Shown here piece after piece: positions 46,199-58,212 of a stretch of 64,000 nt of DNA. Positions within the stretch are counted from its first letter, which is position 1. The number at the start of each line of letters is the position of its first letter. The position numbers were made by a program, and so were the translations under genes. Under the pieces are notes generated by a model. That model worked only from the letters and a program-made list of their open reading frames with translations, had not been told where the DNA came from and searched no databases. The DNA is taken from the NCBI RefSeq assembly GCF_003609645.1, contig NZ_MCIB01000039.1, forward strand, positions 51,908-115,907, written 5' to 3'. This stretch comes from Thermohalobacter berrensis (GTDB lineage Bacteria; Bacillota; Clostridia; Tissierellales; Thermohalobacteraceae).

Positions 46199-46248
46199 AA
46201 GCCCGGACAGGGTAGGCTCTATAAGTGAAACCTACCCGTCCGGGCTTT
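46199..46248 (-). terminator. Riboswitch expression-platform terminator
   Basis: AAAAGCCCGGACGGGTAGG (minus strand) pairs with CCTACCC, then TGTCCGGGCTT, around a ~15-nt loop, followed by TTAATTTGTTTTT. This very stable stem is the only terminator after two successive aptamers, so both aptamers must act through it. Confidence 0.85.
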
Positions 46249-46249
46249 T

Positions 46250-46345
46250 ATCCCCTCGGTGTAGTATTGATGAATCAATACCTGTACCGCTTGGACCAGA
46301 CAAGAAGTACATAAAAACACTTCTCCGGAACCCTAGGTACACTTT
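46250..46345 (-). promoter_or_regulatory. ykkC-family riboswitch aptamer, PRPP type expected
   Basis: The minus strand reads GTGTACCTAGGGTTCCGG, a stem near GAAGTG...TACTTC, then CTGGTCCAAGCGG, TACAGG, a small hairpin and ACACCGAGGGGA. CTAGGGTTCCG, CTGGTCC-AAG and ACACCGAGGGA are the conserved blocks of the ykkC fold. The ykkC fold has guanidine, ppGpp and PRPP subclasses. The direct tandem with a guanine aptamer ahead of purine genes matches the described guanine-PRPP pairs, in which PRPP promotes expression and guanine opposes it. Subclass assignment is by context. Confidence 0.82.
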
Positions 46346-46416
46346 CACTCATAGTCAGGTGATTTACGGTCACCTGGTAGAAACTCCCTAGCCATATTCC
46401 AAGGATTATATGAGTG
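46346..46416 (-). promoter_or_regulatory. Guanine riboswitch aptamer, first of a tandem pair
   Basis: The minus strand reads CACTCATATAATCC, GGAATATGGC, AGTTTCTACC, CCGTAAA and GACTATGAGTG. P1 arms are CACTCAT and ATGAGTG; P2 and P3 are intact and the two kissing-loop sequences are present. The C in GACTA (position 74 in the standard numbering) selects guanine or hypoxanthine over adenine. It ends directly where the ykkC aptamer starts. Confidence 0.93.
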
Positions 46417-46766
46417 ATTCGATATCAATTTTTACTGCACTTACATATTAACAGATTAGCATGTATAAGTCAATATTTTTTACGAATATTTTACGATTTT
46501 TTATTATATTTATTTAGCCAGACCCGAACATTCTCTTTTATTTTATGTTTAGAGTTTGGAATTTATTGTCACTAGGCTAGACCCAGGAAGTAATGTGTTA
46601 AAGTCTGTTACTTAGACCTAAGAAGTAGTGCTCCGTTACTATACCAGAGAAGTAGCACGTTGAGGTCCGTTACTATACCTATGTAGTAAAGCTTCGCAGT
46701 CCGTTACTTTACCAAGGAAGTAAATCTAAGATGTCCGTTACTTGACTTAGGATGCCATGCTTCGAT

Positions 46767-47085
46767 GACCGTTACTTTTAAATGCAGTTTTTGGTGGTTA
46801 GTGGGTAGTGGTTGGGTTTTAGTAATGCTATGAAGATTATTAATTAGAAAAACATCTTACTAAGTTCTTGCTATTAAAAGCAGTTCCTAGCTCTTTGCTC
46901 TCAGCTCTTAGTAAAATTAAAAACTTTTTTGGCTAGGAACTAGGAGCCAAAAGCTAATAACTGTATTTTGTAATTTTCCATTTTACATTTTCAATTTTTA
47001 ATTTCTTTAATTGTAAATTGTAAATTGCTTTCCCTAACCACTAACCACCAGCCACTAATAACTATTATTTTCTTTAAATTCTCAA
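46767..47085 (+). repeat. ~319-bp direct repeat, copy 1 of pair Q
   Basis: It matches 56195-56506 at an offset of 9,428 bp before about 47023 and 9,421 after. This copy has one additional TTGTAAA heptad. The other differences I see are one base at about 46827, one near the heptad difference, one in CTAACCACC/CTAATCACC, and a few near the right end. Confidence 0.9.
46881..46963. repeat. Long hairpin made of heptads, copy 2
   Basis: CAGTTCCTAGCTCTTTGCTC on the left pairs with GGAGCCAAAAGCTAATAACTG-type sequence on the right (arms ~33 nt, loop ~17 nt). Identical copy at 56309-56391; near copy at 47203-47285. No transposase or target duplication is visible. Confidence 0.8.
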
Positions 47086-47202
47086 TTCTCAATTGTCCAT
47101 TATCAATTCTCAATTGTATTCCCTAACCACCAGCCACTAATAACTATTATTTTCTTTAAATTCTCAATTCTCAATTGTCCATTGTCAATTGCTTTTTAAA
47201 AG

Positions 47203-47285
47203 CAGTTCCTAGCTCTTTGCTCTCAGCTCTTAGTAAAATTAAAAACTTTTTTGGCTAGGAACAAGGATTCAAAAGCTAACAACTG
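47203..47285. repeat. Long hairpin made of heptads, copy 3
   Basis: Identical to copy 2 through GGCTAGGAAC, then differs (AAGGATTCAAAAGCTAACAA). The pairing is slightly weaker. It is 322 bp from copy 2. Confidence 0.8.
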
Positions 47286-47340
47286 TATTTACTAACTACA
47301 TGCTACTAACTACTAACAAATATATTCTCAATTGTTTTCC

Positions 47341-48873
47341 CTACTCCCATTCAATAGTTGCAGGAGGTTTTGATGTTATATCATATACTACCCTATTTAC
47401 ACCATCAACATTATTTACTATCTTATTTGAAATTTTCTCTAATACATCAAATGGTATCCTTGCCCAATCTGCTGTCATACCATCAGTACTAGTAACTGCA
47501 CGAAGGGCTATAGTATAGGCATAGGTTCTTTCATCTCCCATTACACCTACACTCTTTATATCAGGTAAAGCTGCAAAGTATTGCCATATTTCACTATCAA
47601 GTCCTGCTTTCTTAATTTCTTCTCTAAATATCCAGTCTGCTTCCCTTACTATTTCAAGCTTTTCTTCTGTAATCTCTCCAAGTACTCTAATTGCTAATCC
47701 TGGCCCTGGGAAAGGCTGTCTATTAACTATTTCCTCTGGAATATTAAGCTCTCTTCCTACCTCTCTTACTTCATCTTTGAAAAGTTGATTTAATGGTTCA
47801 ATAATTTTAAAGTCAACATCTTCTGGTAATCCACCAACATTATGATGACTCTTTATTACAGATGCAGTTTCTGTACCACTTTCTACTACATCAGGATAAA
47901 TTGTCCCTTGAACTAAGTAATCAATTTTACCTAATTTCTTCTTTTCTTCTTCAAATACTCTAATAAATTCTTCTCCTATAATTTTTCTCTTTCTTTCAGG
48001 GTCTGTTACACCCTTTAATTTATTTAAGAATCTCTCTTGTGCATTTACTCTTATAAGATTAATTTTAAACTTATCTCTAAATATCTTCTCTACTTGGTCT
48101 CCTTCATTTTTCCTAAGTAGACCATGGTCAACAAATATACAAGTAAGATTATCTCCTATAGCCTCATGTACTAATACTGCTGCTACAGAAGAATCTACAC
48201 CACCAGATAATGCACATAATGCCTTTCCGTCTCCAACCTCTTTTCTTATCTTATCTACTGTTTCTTCTATAAAGTCTCCCATATTCCAATCTGGAGTACA
48301 ATCACATATTCTTATTAAAAAGTTTTTAATTATTTCTTTTCCCTTTTGTGTATGTTGAACCTCAGGATGGAATTGTACTGCATAAAGTCCCTTTTCTTTA
48401 TTTTCCATAGCAGCAACTGGGCATGAATCAGTCTTAGCTATTACTTCGAATCCTTCTGGTGCTGACTCTATAAAATCTGTATGGCTCATCCATGAAACAA
48501 TTGTATTACCTACATTTTTAAATAACTCTTCTCCACCAACTATCTGTAACTTTGTTTTTCCATATTCCCTTCCTTCTGCTCTATTAACTTTACCATCTAA
48601 AACCTCAGCCATCAGCTGACCACCATAACATATTCCTAAAACTGGTACTCCTAGATTAAATACTTCCTCACTACACTTAGGTGAATTCTCTTGATATACA
48701 CTAGCTGGGCCACCTGAAAGAATTATTCCTTTAGGTGCTTTTTCTTTTATCTTTTCTATTGGATAATTGTAAGGAACAATCTCACAATATACATTTGCCT
48801 CTCTAACCCTTCTAGCTATTAATTGGCTATATTGTCCTCCAAAATCTAATATTAATATTAAATCATGCTTCAT
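47341..48873 (-). CDS. guaA: GMP synthase (glutamine-hydrolysing)
   Basis: This 510-residue enzyme converts XMP to GMP. The glutaminase domain has [16 protein letters not shown] and catalytic Cys in [11 protein letters not shown], with H-P-E-V; the ATPase domain has [12 protein letters not shown]; the C-terminal dimer part ends [10 protein letters not shown] use ATG 48873, with GGAGGTAAAAGGG upstream, over 48894. It lies 25 bp after guaB and is co-transcribed under the guanine riboswitch. Confidence 0.97.
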   Translation of the reverse strand: MKHDLILILDFGGQYSQLIARRVREANVYCEIVPYNYPIEKIKEKAPKGIILSGGPASVYQENSPKCSEEVFNLGVPVLGICYGGQLMAEVLDGKVNRAEGREYGKTKLQIVGGEELFKNVGNTIVSWMSHTDFIESAPEGFEVIAKTDSCPVAAMENKEKGLYAVQFHPEVQHTQKGKEIIKNFLIRICDCTPDWNMGDFIEETVDKIRKEVGDGKALCALSGGVDSSVAAVLVHEAIGDNLTCIFVDHGLLRKNEGDQVEKIFRDKFKINLIRVNAQERFLNKLKGVTDPERKRKIIGEEFIRVFEEEKKKLGKIDYLVQGTIYPDVVESGTETASVIKSHHNVGGLPEDVDFKIIEPLNQLFKDEVREVGRELNIPEEIVNRQPFPGPGLAIRVLGEITEEKLEIVREADWIFREEIKKAGLDSEIWQYFAALPDIKSVGVMGDERTYAYTIALRAVTSTDGMTADWARIPFDVLEKISNKIVNNVDGVNRVVYDITSKPPATIEWE

Positions 48874-48898
48874 CCCTTTTACCTCCATCTTCATAAGT

Positions 48899-50371
<1,473 letters not shown>

Positions 50372-50520
50372 TTATTTACTTATTATCTCACATTTTCCCG
50401 TATAGATAAAATTAAAATAAGTACAAAACAATAACTAATGAAACTACATTTTAAAAGTAATTTTTAATTCTTCTATTATTATTCATTTAAAGTACATAGA
50501 TATATACTTTTATCAAAAAC

Positions 50521-50560
50521 AAAAAAACACAAATTCCTTGAGTGGAATTTGTGTTTTTTT
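50521..50560 (-). terminator. guaB riboswitch terminator
   Basis: AACACAAATTCC pairs with GGAATTTGTGTT, followed on the minus strand by seven T residues. CAAATTCCAC in its 5' arm (minus strand) is also complementary to GTGGAATTTG at the 3' edge of the aptamer, giving a competing antiterminator. Confidence 0.9.
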
Positions 50561-50618
50561 GAAAAAATATAAATATATCCTTTAGCCATAATTATAAATA
50601 ACTATGACTTTCAAATTC

Positions 50619-50689
50619 CACCCATAGTCAGACAATTTACGGTTGTCTGGTAGAGACTTCTCAGCCATATTCTGAGAGTTATATGAGTG
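50619..50689 (-). promoter_or_regulatory. Guanine riboswitch aptamer upstream of guaB
   Basis: The minus strand reads CACTCATATAACTC, GAATATGGC, AGTCTCTACC, CCGTAAA and GACTATGGGTG. P1 arms are CACTCAT and ATGGGTG (with a G-T pair), and P2/P3 pair. GACTA marks guanine specificity. Guanine should favour the terminator at 50521-50560 and lower guaB-guaA expression. Confidence 0.93.
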
Positions 50690-50926
50690 TCATTATATTC
50701 AATTTTTCTACATTATTCTATAATAGATTTTTTTATAAACTATCAGAAAAATATAAGCTTGTCAAGTTGAAAACTTATAATTTTTTAAACTATTATTTTG
50801 TATCACTGGCCATTTTTGTATAATAAGCTATTTTATTGGGCAAACACTCTTTTTTACATGCTATATATTTTTTTATATAATGCCATAATAATATTAAATA
50901 ATCTTAAATTTTTCGGAGGTATTCCC

Positions 50927-51130
50927 GTGGAAACTGACAAAAAGAAAGATTTAGACTATAAAACACTCCTAATCATTCAGGAACAGCTAAATCATGAAAT
51001 ACTTTTATACAAGAAATATTTAAACTATTCTCATATGTGTTATGATGCTGAACTAAAAAACATTTGTTATAATTCAAGTCAAAAACATAAGAAAAATTTT
51101 GAAAAGATACTTTCTTATCTAAGGGAATAA
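50927..51130 (+). CDS. Small spore-coat-like helical protein
   Basis: I begin this 67-residue protein at GTG 50927, 7 nt after CGGAGG; a longer frame from 50798 has no ribosome site and would encode an unlikely hydrophobic leader. The product is helical, with LLIIQEQLNHEILLYKKYLN and several tyrosines and cysteines, resembling half of a CotF/ferritin-like coat protein. It lies 17 bp before the CotF-family gene and is probably co-transcribed. Spore-coat role is inferred from the neighbour. Confidence 0.7.
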   Translation: METDKKKDLDYKTLLIIQEQLNHEILLYKKYLNYSHMCYDAELKNICYNSSQKHKKNFEKILSYLRE

Positions 51131-51147
51131 TCTAGGGAGGCCTTTTT

Positions 51148-51423
51148 ATGTACTTATATAATAGCTATGATTCTTTAACAGAGAGAGAAATATTAAATGA
51201 CCTTATAATGTCAGAAAAGCATTTATCTATGTCATACAATAATGCAATTGTAGAATCTCCATGTCCTGTATTACGTAAAATTTTTTCGGAATGCCTATCA
51301 AATACCCAAAATATCGAATATTCTATATATGATGCAATTGAAAAGCGAGGCTGGAATAATAATAAGTTGGTTAGTGAAAGGGAAGTAAAGAATATATTGA
51401 AAAGATATGAGTTAACTATGTAG
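51148..51423 (+). CDS. Coat F (CotF) family spore coat protein
   Basis: This 91-residue protein has the Coat_F signature: LTEREILNDLIMSEKHLSMSY, ESPCPVLRK and DAIEKRGW. AGGGAGG lies 11 nt before the ATG. Such proteins are outer-spore components in Firmicutes. The strong bidirectional terminator after it separates it from groEL. Confidence 0.88.
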   Translation: MYLYNSYDSLTEREILNDLIMSEKHLSMSYNNAIVESPCPVLRKIFSECLSNTQNIEYSIYDAIEKRGWNNNKLVSEREVKNILKRYELTM

Positions 51424-51440
51424 GTATGCAATAAAAACAT

Positions 51441-51470
51441 AAAAACTCCGGGATAATCCCGGAGTTTTTA
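51441..51470. terminator. Bidirectional terminator between cotF-like gene and groEL
   Basis: AAAAACTCCGGGAT and ATCCCGGAGTTTTT pair with almost no loop; A and T runs on both sides. It lies 18 bp after the coat gene stop and 9 bp after the groEL stop. Confidence 0.9.
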
Positions 51471-51478
51471 TAAACTTA

Positions 51479-53161
<1,683 letters not shown>

Positions 53162-53195
53162 TTAAATCATTTATAATTGTTAAGTAGATATTTAA

Positions 53196-53477
53196 TTATT
53201 CTACTACTGCTAAAATATCATTTAGTTTTAAGATTGTATATTCTTCTCCATCAAGCTTAACTTCTGTGCCTGCATATTTTGAGAAAATAACTTTGTCTCC
53301 AACTTTGATTTCATCTTTTCTCTTCTCATCGTTTGCAATCGCTGGGCCTACAGCTAATACCTCAGCCATTTGTGGTTGTTCTTTAGCTGAGTTTGGTAAT
53401 ACTATACCACCTTTAGTCTTTTCTTCAACTTCAATCTTTTTAATAACAACTCTGTCACCTAATGGTTTGATGTTCAT
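53196..53477 (-). CDS. groES: 10-kDa chaperonin GroES
   Basis: This 93-residue co-chaperonin has [17 protein letters not shown], the mobile loop around [15 protein letters not shown], and [13 protein letters not shown]. It caps the GroEL ring. AAGGAGGG precedes the ATG; a CIRCE operator lies 57 bp upstream. Confidence 0.98.
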   Translation of the reverse strand: MNIKPLGDRVVIKKIEVEEKTKGGIVLPNSAKEQPQMAEVLAVGPAIANDEKRKDEIKVGDKVIFSKYAGTEVKLDGEEYTILKLNDILAVVE

Positions 53478-53533
53478 ACCTTTACCCTCCTTAGTATTTT
53501 ATTTTAATTAAATTGTTTTCTTTTTTAATTTTG

Positions 53534-53560
53534 TTAGCACTCTCCCTTACCGAGTGCTAA
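53534..53560 (-). promoter_or_regulatory. CIRCE operator (HrcA site) of groESL
   Basis: TTAGCACTC, a 9-nt spacer and GAGTGCTAA: a perfect CIRCE element. HrcA binding here represses groES-groEL until heat stress. An A/T-rich promoter region with TTGCTT and TATA-like boxes lies just upstream (53570-53600). Confidence 0.97.
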
Positions 53561-53722
53561 CTCCCACATGTATAATGTTATATAATAGAAGAATTGTAAG
53601 CAAACCCTGTGTTTTTCAATAATTAACCACCGAAAGGTATTATATCCATTTAGGTTAATATTTATTCTATTTTCATTAATTTACTTTATTTTTCTCAATT
53701 TTTCACCTTGTCCCTTTTATAT

Positions 53723-53841
53723 AAAAAAGTCTTCTATTAGAAATAGAAGATTCTCAAGATTGACTTTTCGAAACACATAACGAAAATTATATTTTATTCA
53801 CAATTCTTATTTTATTATAATTTCCTATGTGTTATAAAAAA
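53723..53841 (+). repeat. Two-hairpin ~120-bp element, copy 3
   Basis: The most regular copy: outer AAAAGTC/GACTTTT, perfect inner stem TCTTCTATT-AGA-AATAGAAGA, then ACACATAACGAAAATTATA with TATAATTTCCTATGTGT. It lies between groES and the DUF554 gene, directly touching the DUF554 terminator. Confidence 0.75.
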
Positions 53842-53859
53842 AGCGAGCTTTGCTCGCTT
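53841..53859 (-). terminator. Terminator of the DUF554 gene
   Basis: AAGCGAGC and GCTCGCTT pair around TTT; on the minus strand a run of T residues follows. A close relative with one changed pair lies at 60855-60873. Confidence 0.85.
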
Positions 53860-53872
53860 CCTCAATATTTTC

Positions 53873-54568
53873 CTAAAATAATGTATTATATAGTAGGACT
53901 AAACCATAGTAAAAGACTGGAATAAATATTGAAGGTAGCATATTTCCTATCTTTATTTTCTTTATTTCAAGAATGTTAATTCCTATTCCCATTATCAATA
54001 TTCCACCTACTGCAGACATCTCATTTATTACTGGATCTGTTAAAAATGTTTTTACTAGTGAAGCGGTTATTGTAATAAAACCTTGGTAAATGAAAACTGA
54101 TAGTGCAGAAAAGGCAACTCCAATTCCCAATGTTGATGCAAATATTATTGAAGATATTCCATCCAATATAGATTTTGCAAAAAGTGTTTCATGATTTCCT
54201 GTAAGTCCACTTTCTAGTGCTCCAACTATGGCCATAGCTCCTACACAATAAATAAGAGAGGCAGTAACAAACCCCTTAGAAAAGTTAGATTTTTTCCTTC
54301 CTATTTTATTTTCTATAAAGTTTCCAAAACTGTTAAGTTTATCTTCTATATCAATCCACTCACCCAAAAGACTTCCTATAACTAAACTTCCTATTACAAG
54401 CAATATGTTTTTAGATTCTAAGGCACCCATAAGACCTATAACTATTACTGCCATACTTATTCCTTGCATTACTGTATCTTTATACTTGTCCTTTAAGCCA
54501 TTTTTAAATACAGTTCCTAATATTCCTCCAAACATGATTGATAAGGAATTTACTATAGTACCTAACAT
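53873..54568 (-). CDS. DUF554 membrane protein
   Basis: This 231-residue protein has about six to seven membrane helices and the family start M-L-G-T-I-V-N-S-L-S-I-M-F-G-G-I-L-G, plus GALESGLTGNHETLFAKSILDG. Members (YdfK/YqgA) are probable transporters of unknown substrate. It is monocistronic, ending in a clear terminator. The upstream region is a minisatellite array. Confidence 0.9.
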   Translation of the reverse strand: MLGTIVNSLSIMFGGILGTVFKNGLKDKYKDTVMQGISMAVIVIGLMGALESKNILLVIGSLVIGSLLGEWIDIEDKLNSFGNFIENKIGRKKSNFSKGFVTASLIYCVGAMAIVGALESGLTGNHETLFAKSILDGISSIIFASTLGIGVAFSALSVFIYQGFITITASLVKTFLTDPVINEMSAVGGILIMGIGINILEIKKIKIGNMLPSIFIPVFYYGLVLLYNTLF

Positions 54569-54569
54569 T

Positions 54570-55201
54570 ATTCAGTCCCCCTTCTAACTATAGCTTCTAG
54601 TTGTTAGTTATTGGTGAAAACAGTTATTTGACCAAGTAGACATTCTTTGTGGTCCGTTACTTTGACCTCAGAGGAGAGTCTAAGATGTCCGTTACTTAAC
54701 CTCAGTAGTGATGCGTTGAGGTCCGTTACTTAAGCCTAAGAAGTTATGCTTTGTAGTCCGTTACTTAGACCTAAGGAGTCAAGGCTACGTAGTCCGTTAC
54801 TTAACCTCAGTAGTGATGCGTTGAGGTCCGTTACTTGACCTTTGGAGCAAGGCTCTGTTGTCCGTTACTATGCCTAAGATGTCTAGCCTCCGGTGTCCGT
54901 TGCTTGGTCATAGACGCTAGACTTTATGGTCTGTTATTTAACCTAATAAGTAACACTATGAAGTCTTTTTCTTTTAATTGTCAATTCTCAATTCTCCATT
55001 CTCAATTGTATTTATTGGTCCGTTACTTTGCCTTAGAAGAAAAACTCTATGGTCCCTCTTAGCGTTATTGAGGGATTGGTAATCCCTCAACATTAACTTT
55101 CTACTAACGACATGCTACTAACCACTAACTTATCCATTTTCAATTTTACATTTTTAATTTTCAATTGTGTTTAATTGTCAATTGTAAATTATCAATTATA
55201 T
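54570..55201 (+). repeat. Heptad/35-bp minisatellite region D
   Basis: There is no supported gene in these 632 bp. From 54648 to 54960 there are about nine 34-35-bp GTCCGTTACTT-type units; one unit with TTAACCTCAGTAGTGATGCG occurs twice (54692 and 54802). Then come AATTGTCAATTCTCAATTCT-type heptads, a last GTCCGTTAC at 55019, the TTGAGGGATT/AATCCCTCAA hairpin (55068-55090) and further A/T words. Confidence 0.85.
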
Positions 55202-56080
55202 TTACTTCCCTATTCCTAGTTCCCTAGCATAATAAAAAAGATACTGCTGTGCAAATCCAGCATATTTGCCAAATTTATCTTGGGCATAGTTTTGTATATC
55301 TTTCAATTTTGTATCCTCTTTTAAGTAAAAATACTCCATAACCCTTTTTACCCACACATCTATTGGGAAGGCATCATACTTTTCCATAGAAAAAAGCATT
55401 ATACAATCTGATACTTTAGGTCCTACTCCAGAAAACCTTATTAATTCCCTTCTTGCATCTACTGTAGGCATGTTTCTTAATCTGTATATATCCATTTGCT
55501 TACCAGCCACTACATTTGCTGCATTTGCTATGTATTTTGCTCTAAACCCTGTACCACATTCCTTTATTTCATCAACCCTAAGATTGGCTAATGTTTTGGA
55601 AGTTGGAAAGCTATAGAATTTTTTTCCATTATACTCACCTACAAACTCTCCATACCTCTTACTTAGTGTTTCAATTGCCTTTTTTATCATCGGTATTCTG
55701 TTATTTGCTGAAATTATAAAAGATATAAGTGTTTCCCATTCATCCTGTTTAAGTATTCTTATACCATATCCAAACTTTATTGCTTTATTTAACACTTCAT
55801 CCTTAGCTAATATCTCTTTAATCTCACCATAATCTCTATCTAAATCAAAATAATTATACCATATATTATCAAAATCGTCCCTATTAGTATTCGAGAAAAT
55901 TACCCTGTTATCCTCTTTTTTTACATTAATGACTTTTTTCTTTGCAACTCCTGTATAGCTACCATCACTTTCTTCATTCCATCTAAAACATTGCCCACAT
56001 TCAAATATATGCTTTGGTTCAAAATCCTTTATATCATCAACTATTACTCTGTTATCTTCATATATAATATTGTAATCCAT
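55202..56080 (-). CDS. 8-oxoguanine DNA glycosylase/AP lyase
   Basis: This 292-residue enzyme of the OGG1 type removes 8-oxoguanine. It has FECGQCFRWN near the start and the helix-hairpin-helix FSGVGPKVSDCIMLFS, where Lys in GPKV is the catalytic lysine, with catalytic Asp in FPIDVWV. I use ATG 56080 (DYNIIY...), 6 nt after AAGGTGG, not the longer 56125 start. No neighbouring repair gene. Confidence 0.92.
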   Translation of the reverse strand: MDYNIIYEDNRVIVDDIKDFEPKHIFECGQCFRWNEESDGSYTGVAKKKVINVKKEDNRVIFSNTNRDDFDNIWYNYFDLDRDYGEIKEILAKDEVLNKAIKFGYGIRILKQDEWETLISFIISANNRIPMIKKAIETLSKRYGEFVGEYNGKKFYSFPTSKTLANLRVDEIKECGTGFRAKYIANAANVVAGKQMDIYRLRNMPTVDARRELIRFSGVGPKVSDCIMLFSMEKYDAFPIDVWVKRVMEYFYLKEDTKLKDIQNYAQDKFGKYAGFAQQYLFYYARELGIGK

Positions 56081-56194
56081 TATTCCACCTTCCCTTATTT
56101 GGATTGATAATATATATTTTCCCAATAAAGTTAATTTATAAACATTGTGATTAGTAAAAGATATGTTACTATGCCAGGAGGTGTAGCCTTCGAG

Positions 56195-56506
56195 GACCGT
56201 TACTTTTAAATGCAGTTTTTGGTGGTTAGTGGGTAGTGGTTGGGTTTTAGTAATTCTATGAAGATTATTAATTAGAAAAACATCTTACTAAGTTCTTGCT
56301 ATTAAAAGCAGTTCCTAGCTCTTTGCTCTCAGCTCTTAGTAAAATTAAAAACTTTTTTGGCTAGGAACTAGGAGCCAAAAGCTAATAACTGTATTTTGTA
56401 ATTTTCCATTTTACATTTTCAATTTTTAATTTCTTTAATTGTAAACTGCTTTCCCTAACCACTAATCACCAGCCACTAATAACTAATTTTTTTCTTTAAA
56501 TTCTCA
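56195..56506 (+). repeat. ~312-bp direct repeat, copy 2 of pair Q
   Basis: The partner is 46767-47085. It lacks exactly one 7-bp unit relative to the partner (TTGTAAACTGC here, TTGTAAATTGTAAATTGC there). Confidence 0.9.
56309..56391. repeat. Long hairpin made of heptads, copy 4
   Basis: Identical to copy 2 at 46881-46963, lying within direct repeat Q. Confidence 0.8.
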
Positions 56507-56598
56507 ATTCTCCATTATCAATTCTCAATTGCACTTCTAATTCTTAATTGTCCATTGTTAATTGTAAATTGTATTTAAAGTTTCATTACAGAAAAAAA

Positions 56599-56621
56599 GC
56601 TGGTGGATTAAAACCACCAGC
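56599..56621 (-). terminator. Terminator of NAD-type glutamate dehydrogenase
   Basis: GCTGGTGG and CCACCAGC pair around a 7-nt loop, with a T tract on the minus strand. It lies 30 bp after the stop. Confidence 0.82.
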
Positions 56622-56650
56622 CTTTTATCTCTATTTAATTTTAATAGTAA

Positions 56651-57904
56651 TTAATACCAACCTCTAAGCTTCATAGCTTCAGCTATTCTCTTAATTGACA
56701 TCATATATGCAGCAGTTCTCATATCTACTTTGTGTTCTTCCATTATTTCAAAAATCTTATTGAATGCATCTACCATTAATTTTTCTTGTTTTTCTTGTAC
56801 TTCTTCGAAGCTCCAATAGTAGTTCATTAAGTTTTGTACCCATTCAAAGTATGAAACTGTAACTCCACCAGCATTTGCTAATATATCTGGAACTACTAAT
56901 ACTCCTTTATCATAAAGAACCTTGTCAGCTTCTGGAGTTGTAGGACCATTTGCACCTTCACATATTATTTTAGCAGTTAAGTCATTTACATTTTCACTAG
57001 TGATAGCGTTTTCTAATGCACATGGTGCAAATACTTCTGGTTCAACTTTAAATATCTCATCTCTATGTTCTTCTCTCTCTGCTCCTTCAAAACCTGAAAG
57101 CTTACCATTTTCTTCTCTATGCTTCATTACTGCTTTTACATCAAGGCCCTTTTCATTTATTATACAAGCAGATGAATCTGAAACTGCAACTACTTTTGCA
57201 CCAAATTCTTCTGCATACATAGCAGCATATGAACCAACATTACCAAATCCTTGTACTGCAACTCTTAAGTCTTCCATTTTAAGACCTTTTTTCTTAGCAG
57301 CTTCTCTTATCATTAATGCAACACCATAACCAGTAGCTTCTGTTCTTCCTAGTGAACCTCCAAAACTTACAGGCTTACCAGTAAATACTCCTGGTACGTT
57401 TTGTTGTTTAATTTTAGAGAATTCATCAACCATCCATGACATTATTTGTCCATTAGTATTAACATCTGGAGCTGGTATATCTTGTTTATCTCCTATAATA
57501 GGAGCTATTGCTCTAGCAAATCCTCTTGATAATCTTTCTATTTCTCCCTCTGATAATTCATTTACATCTACAGTTATTCCACCTTTTCCTCCACCATATG
57601 GTAGACCTACTACTCCACATTTAAATGTCATCCAAGTTGATAATGCTTTAACTTCATCCCTTGTAACATCTGGATGGAATCTTATACCACCTTTAGTTGG
57701 ACCTATAGCATCATTATGTTGTGATCTGTAACCCTTAAATACTTTTATACTTCCATCATCCATCTTTACAGGGATTGATACTTCTAAAACCCTTTTAGGT
57801 TCCTTAAGTAATTCATATACTGCATCATCGGCTCCTAGTTTGTCACAAGCTGTTTTTAATTGCTGCTGTGCAATTTCAAATGGATTTAAAGTTTTTTCAG
57901 CCAT
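56651..57904 (-). CDS. Glutamate dehydrogenase, NAD-type (Glu/Leu/Phe/Val family)
   Basis: This 417-residue enzyme oxidatively deaminates glutamate to 2-oxoglutarate. It has GGIRFHPDVTRDEVKALSTW, the catalytic lysine in LPYGGGKGGI, AQGFGNVGSYAA-like NAD motif (VQGFGNVGSYAAMYAEE) and ANAGGVTVSYFEW. Length and sequence match the catabolic enzymes of Clostridia and Peptoniphilus, which feed amino-acid fermentation. AAAAGGAGG precedes the ATG. The adjacent gene encodes the other subfamily. Confidence 0.93.
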   Translation of the reverse strand: MAEKTLNPFEIAQQQLKTACDKLGADDAVYELLKEPKRVLEVSIPVKMDDGSIKVFKGYRSQHNDAIGPTKGGIRFHPDVTRDEVKALSTWMTFKCGVVGLPYGGGKGGITVDVNELSEGEIERLSRGFARAIAPIIGDKQDIPAPDVNTNGQIMSWMVDEFSKIKQQNVPGVFTGKPVSFGGSLGRTEATGYGVALMIREAAKKKGLKMEDLRVAVQGFGNVGSYAAMYAEEFGAKVVAVSDSSACIINEKGLDVKAVMKHREENGKLSGFEGAEREEHRDEIFKVEPEVFAPCALENAITSENVNDLTAKIICEGANGPTTPEADKVLYDKGVLVVPDILANAGGVTVSYFEWVQNLMNYYWSFEEVQEKQEKLMVDAFNKIFEIMEEHKVDMRTAAYMMSIKRIAEAMKLRGWY

Positions 57905-58210
57905 TAAATAGGACCTCCTTTTAGTTTTGTTTACCTATGTAATTATTCTTAGTAAATATTAAGTTTTTTGATAGGCAAAGGTTTGCAAAATGTGTTTTTT
58001 AATAAATGAAAGTTGCAAAAAAATTCTAAAATATCATTCAATAGGAATTATATCACAATTTAGCTAAATCTGTAAAATTCATTTTTAGCTGAATAAAGCT
58101 TTTTTATACTATATACTTCCTTTTAATGTATAAAATCCTAGGTTTATTTTCATTTACTTATTTTACTATTACCAAATTTTTATTAAAATATGAGTGTATA
58201 TTATAAATCA
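57905..58210. other. Intergenic region upstream of NAD-type Gdh
   Basis: About 306 bp of A/T-rich sequence. It holds the NAD-type Gdh leader; I see no gene, and no motif I can name. GCAAAGGTTTGC at 57976-57987 is a short inverted repeat that may be an operator. Confidence 0.35.
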
Positions 58211-58212
58211 AA

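Larger units (their letters stand above)
46500..47340 (+). repeat. Heptad/35-bp minisatellite region C
   Basis: There is no gene here. 46590-46780 holds about five GTCCGTTACTT-type units. From 46780 it continues into GTGGTTAGTGGGTAG, two long heptad hairpins (46881-46963 and 47203-47285), and rounds of CTAACCACTAACCACCAGCC and AATTCTCAATTCTCAATTGT words. It includes copy 1 of direct repeat Q. Confidence 0.85.
56081..56590 (+). repeat. Heptad repeat region E
   Basis: There is no gene in this ~510 bp. It has one GACCGTTACTT unit end near 56195, then copy 2 of direct repeat Q (56195-56506) including a long hairpin at 56309-56391, then AATTCTCAATTGCACTTCTA-type heptads up to the Gdh terminator. 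Confidence 0.82.

Noticed and set aside
46599..46780. Tandem tRNA-like or ncRNA units in the repeat regions
   Set aside because: No cloverleaf with a T-loop or anticodon stem is seen; the periodicity explains the pairing.
50798..50926. Long hydrophobic leader on the small coat-like protein
   Set aside because: No ribosome site at 50798; CGGAGG before GTG 50927 defines the start.
57976..57987. Sigma-54 type promoter before NAD-type Gdh
   Set aside because: GCAAAGGTTTGC is similar to part of a -24/-12 element, but the GG...GC spacing does not fit on either strand.
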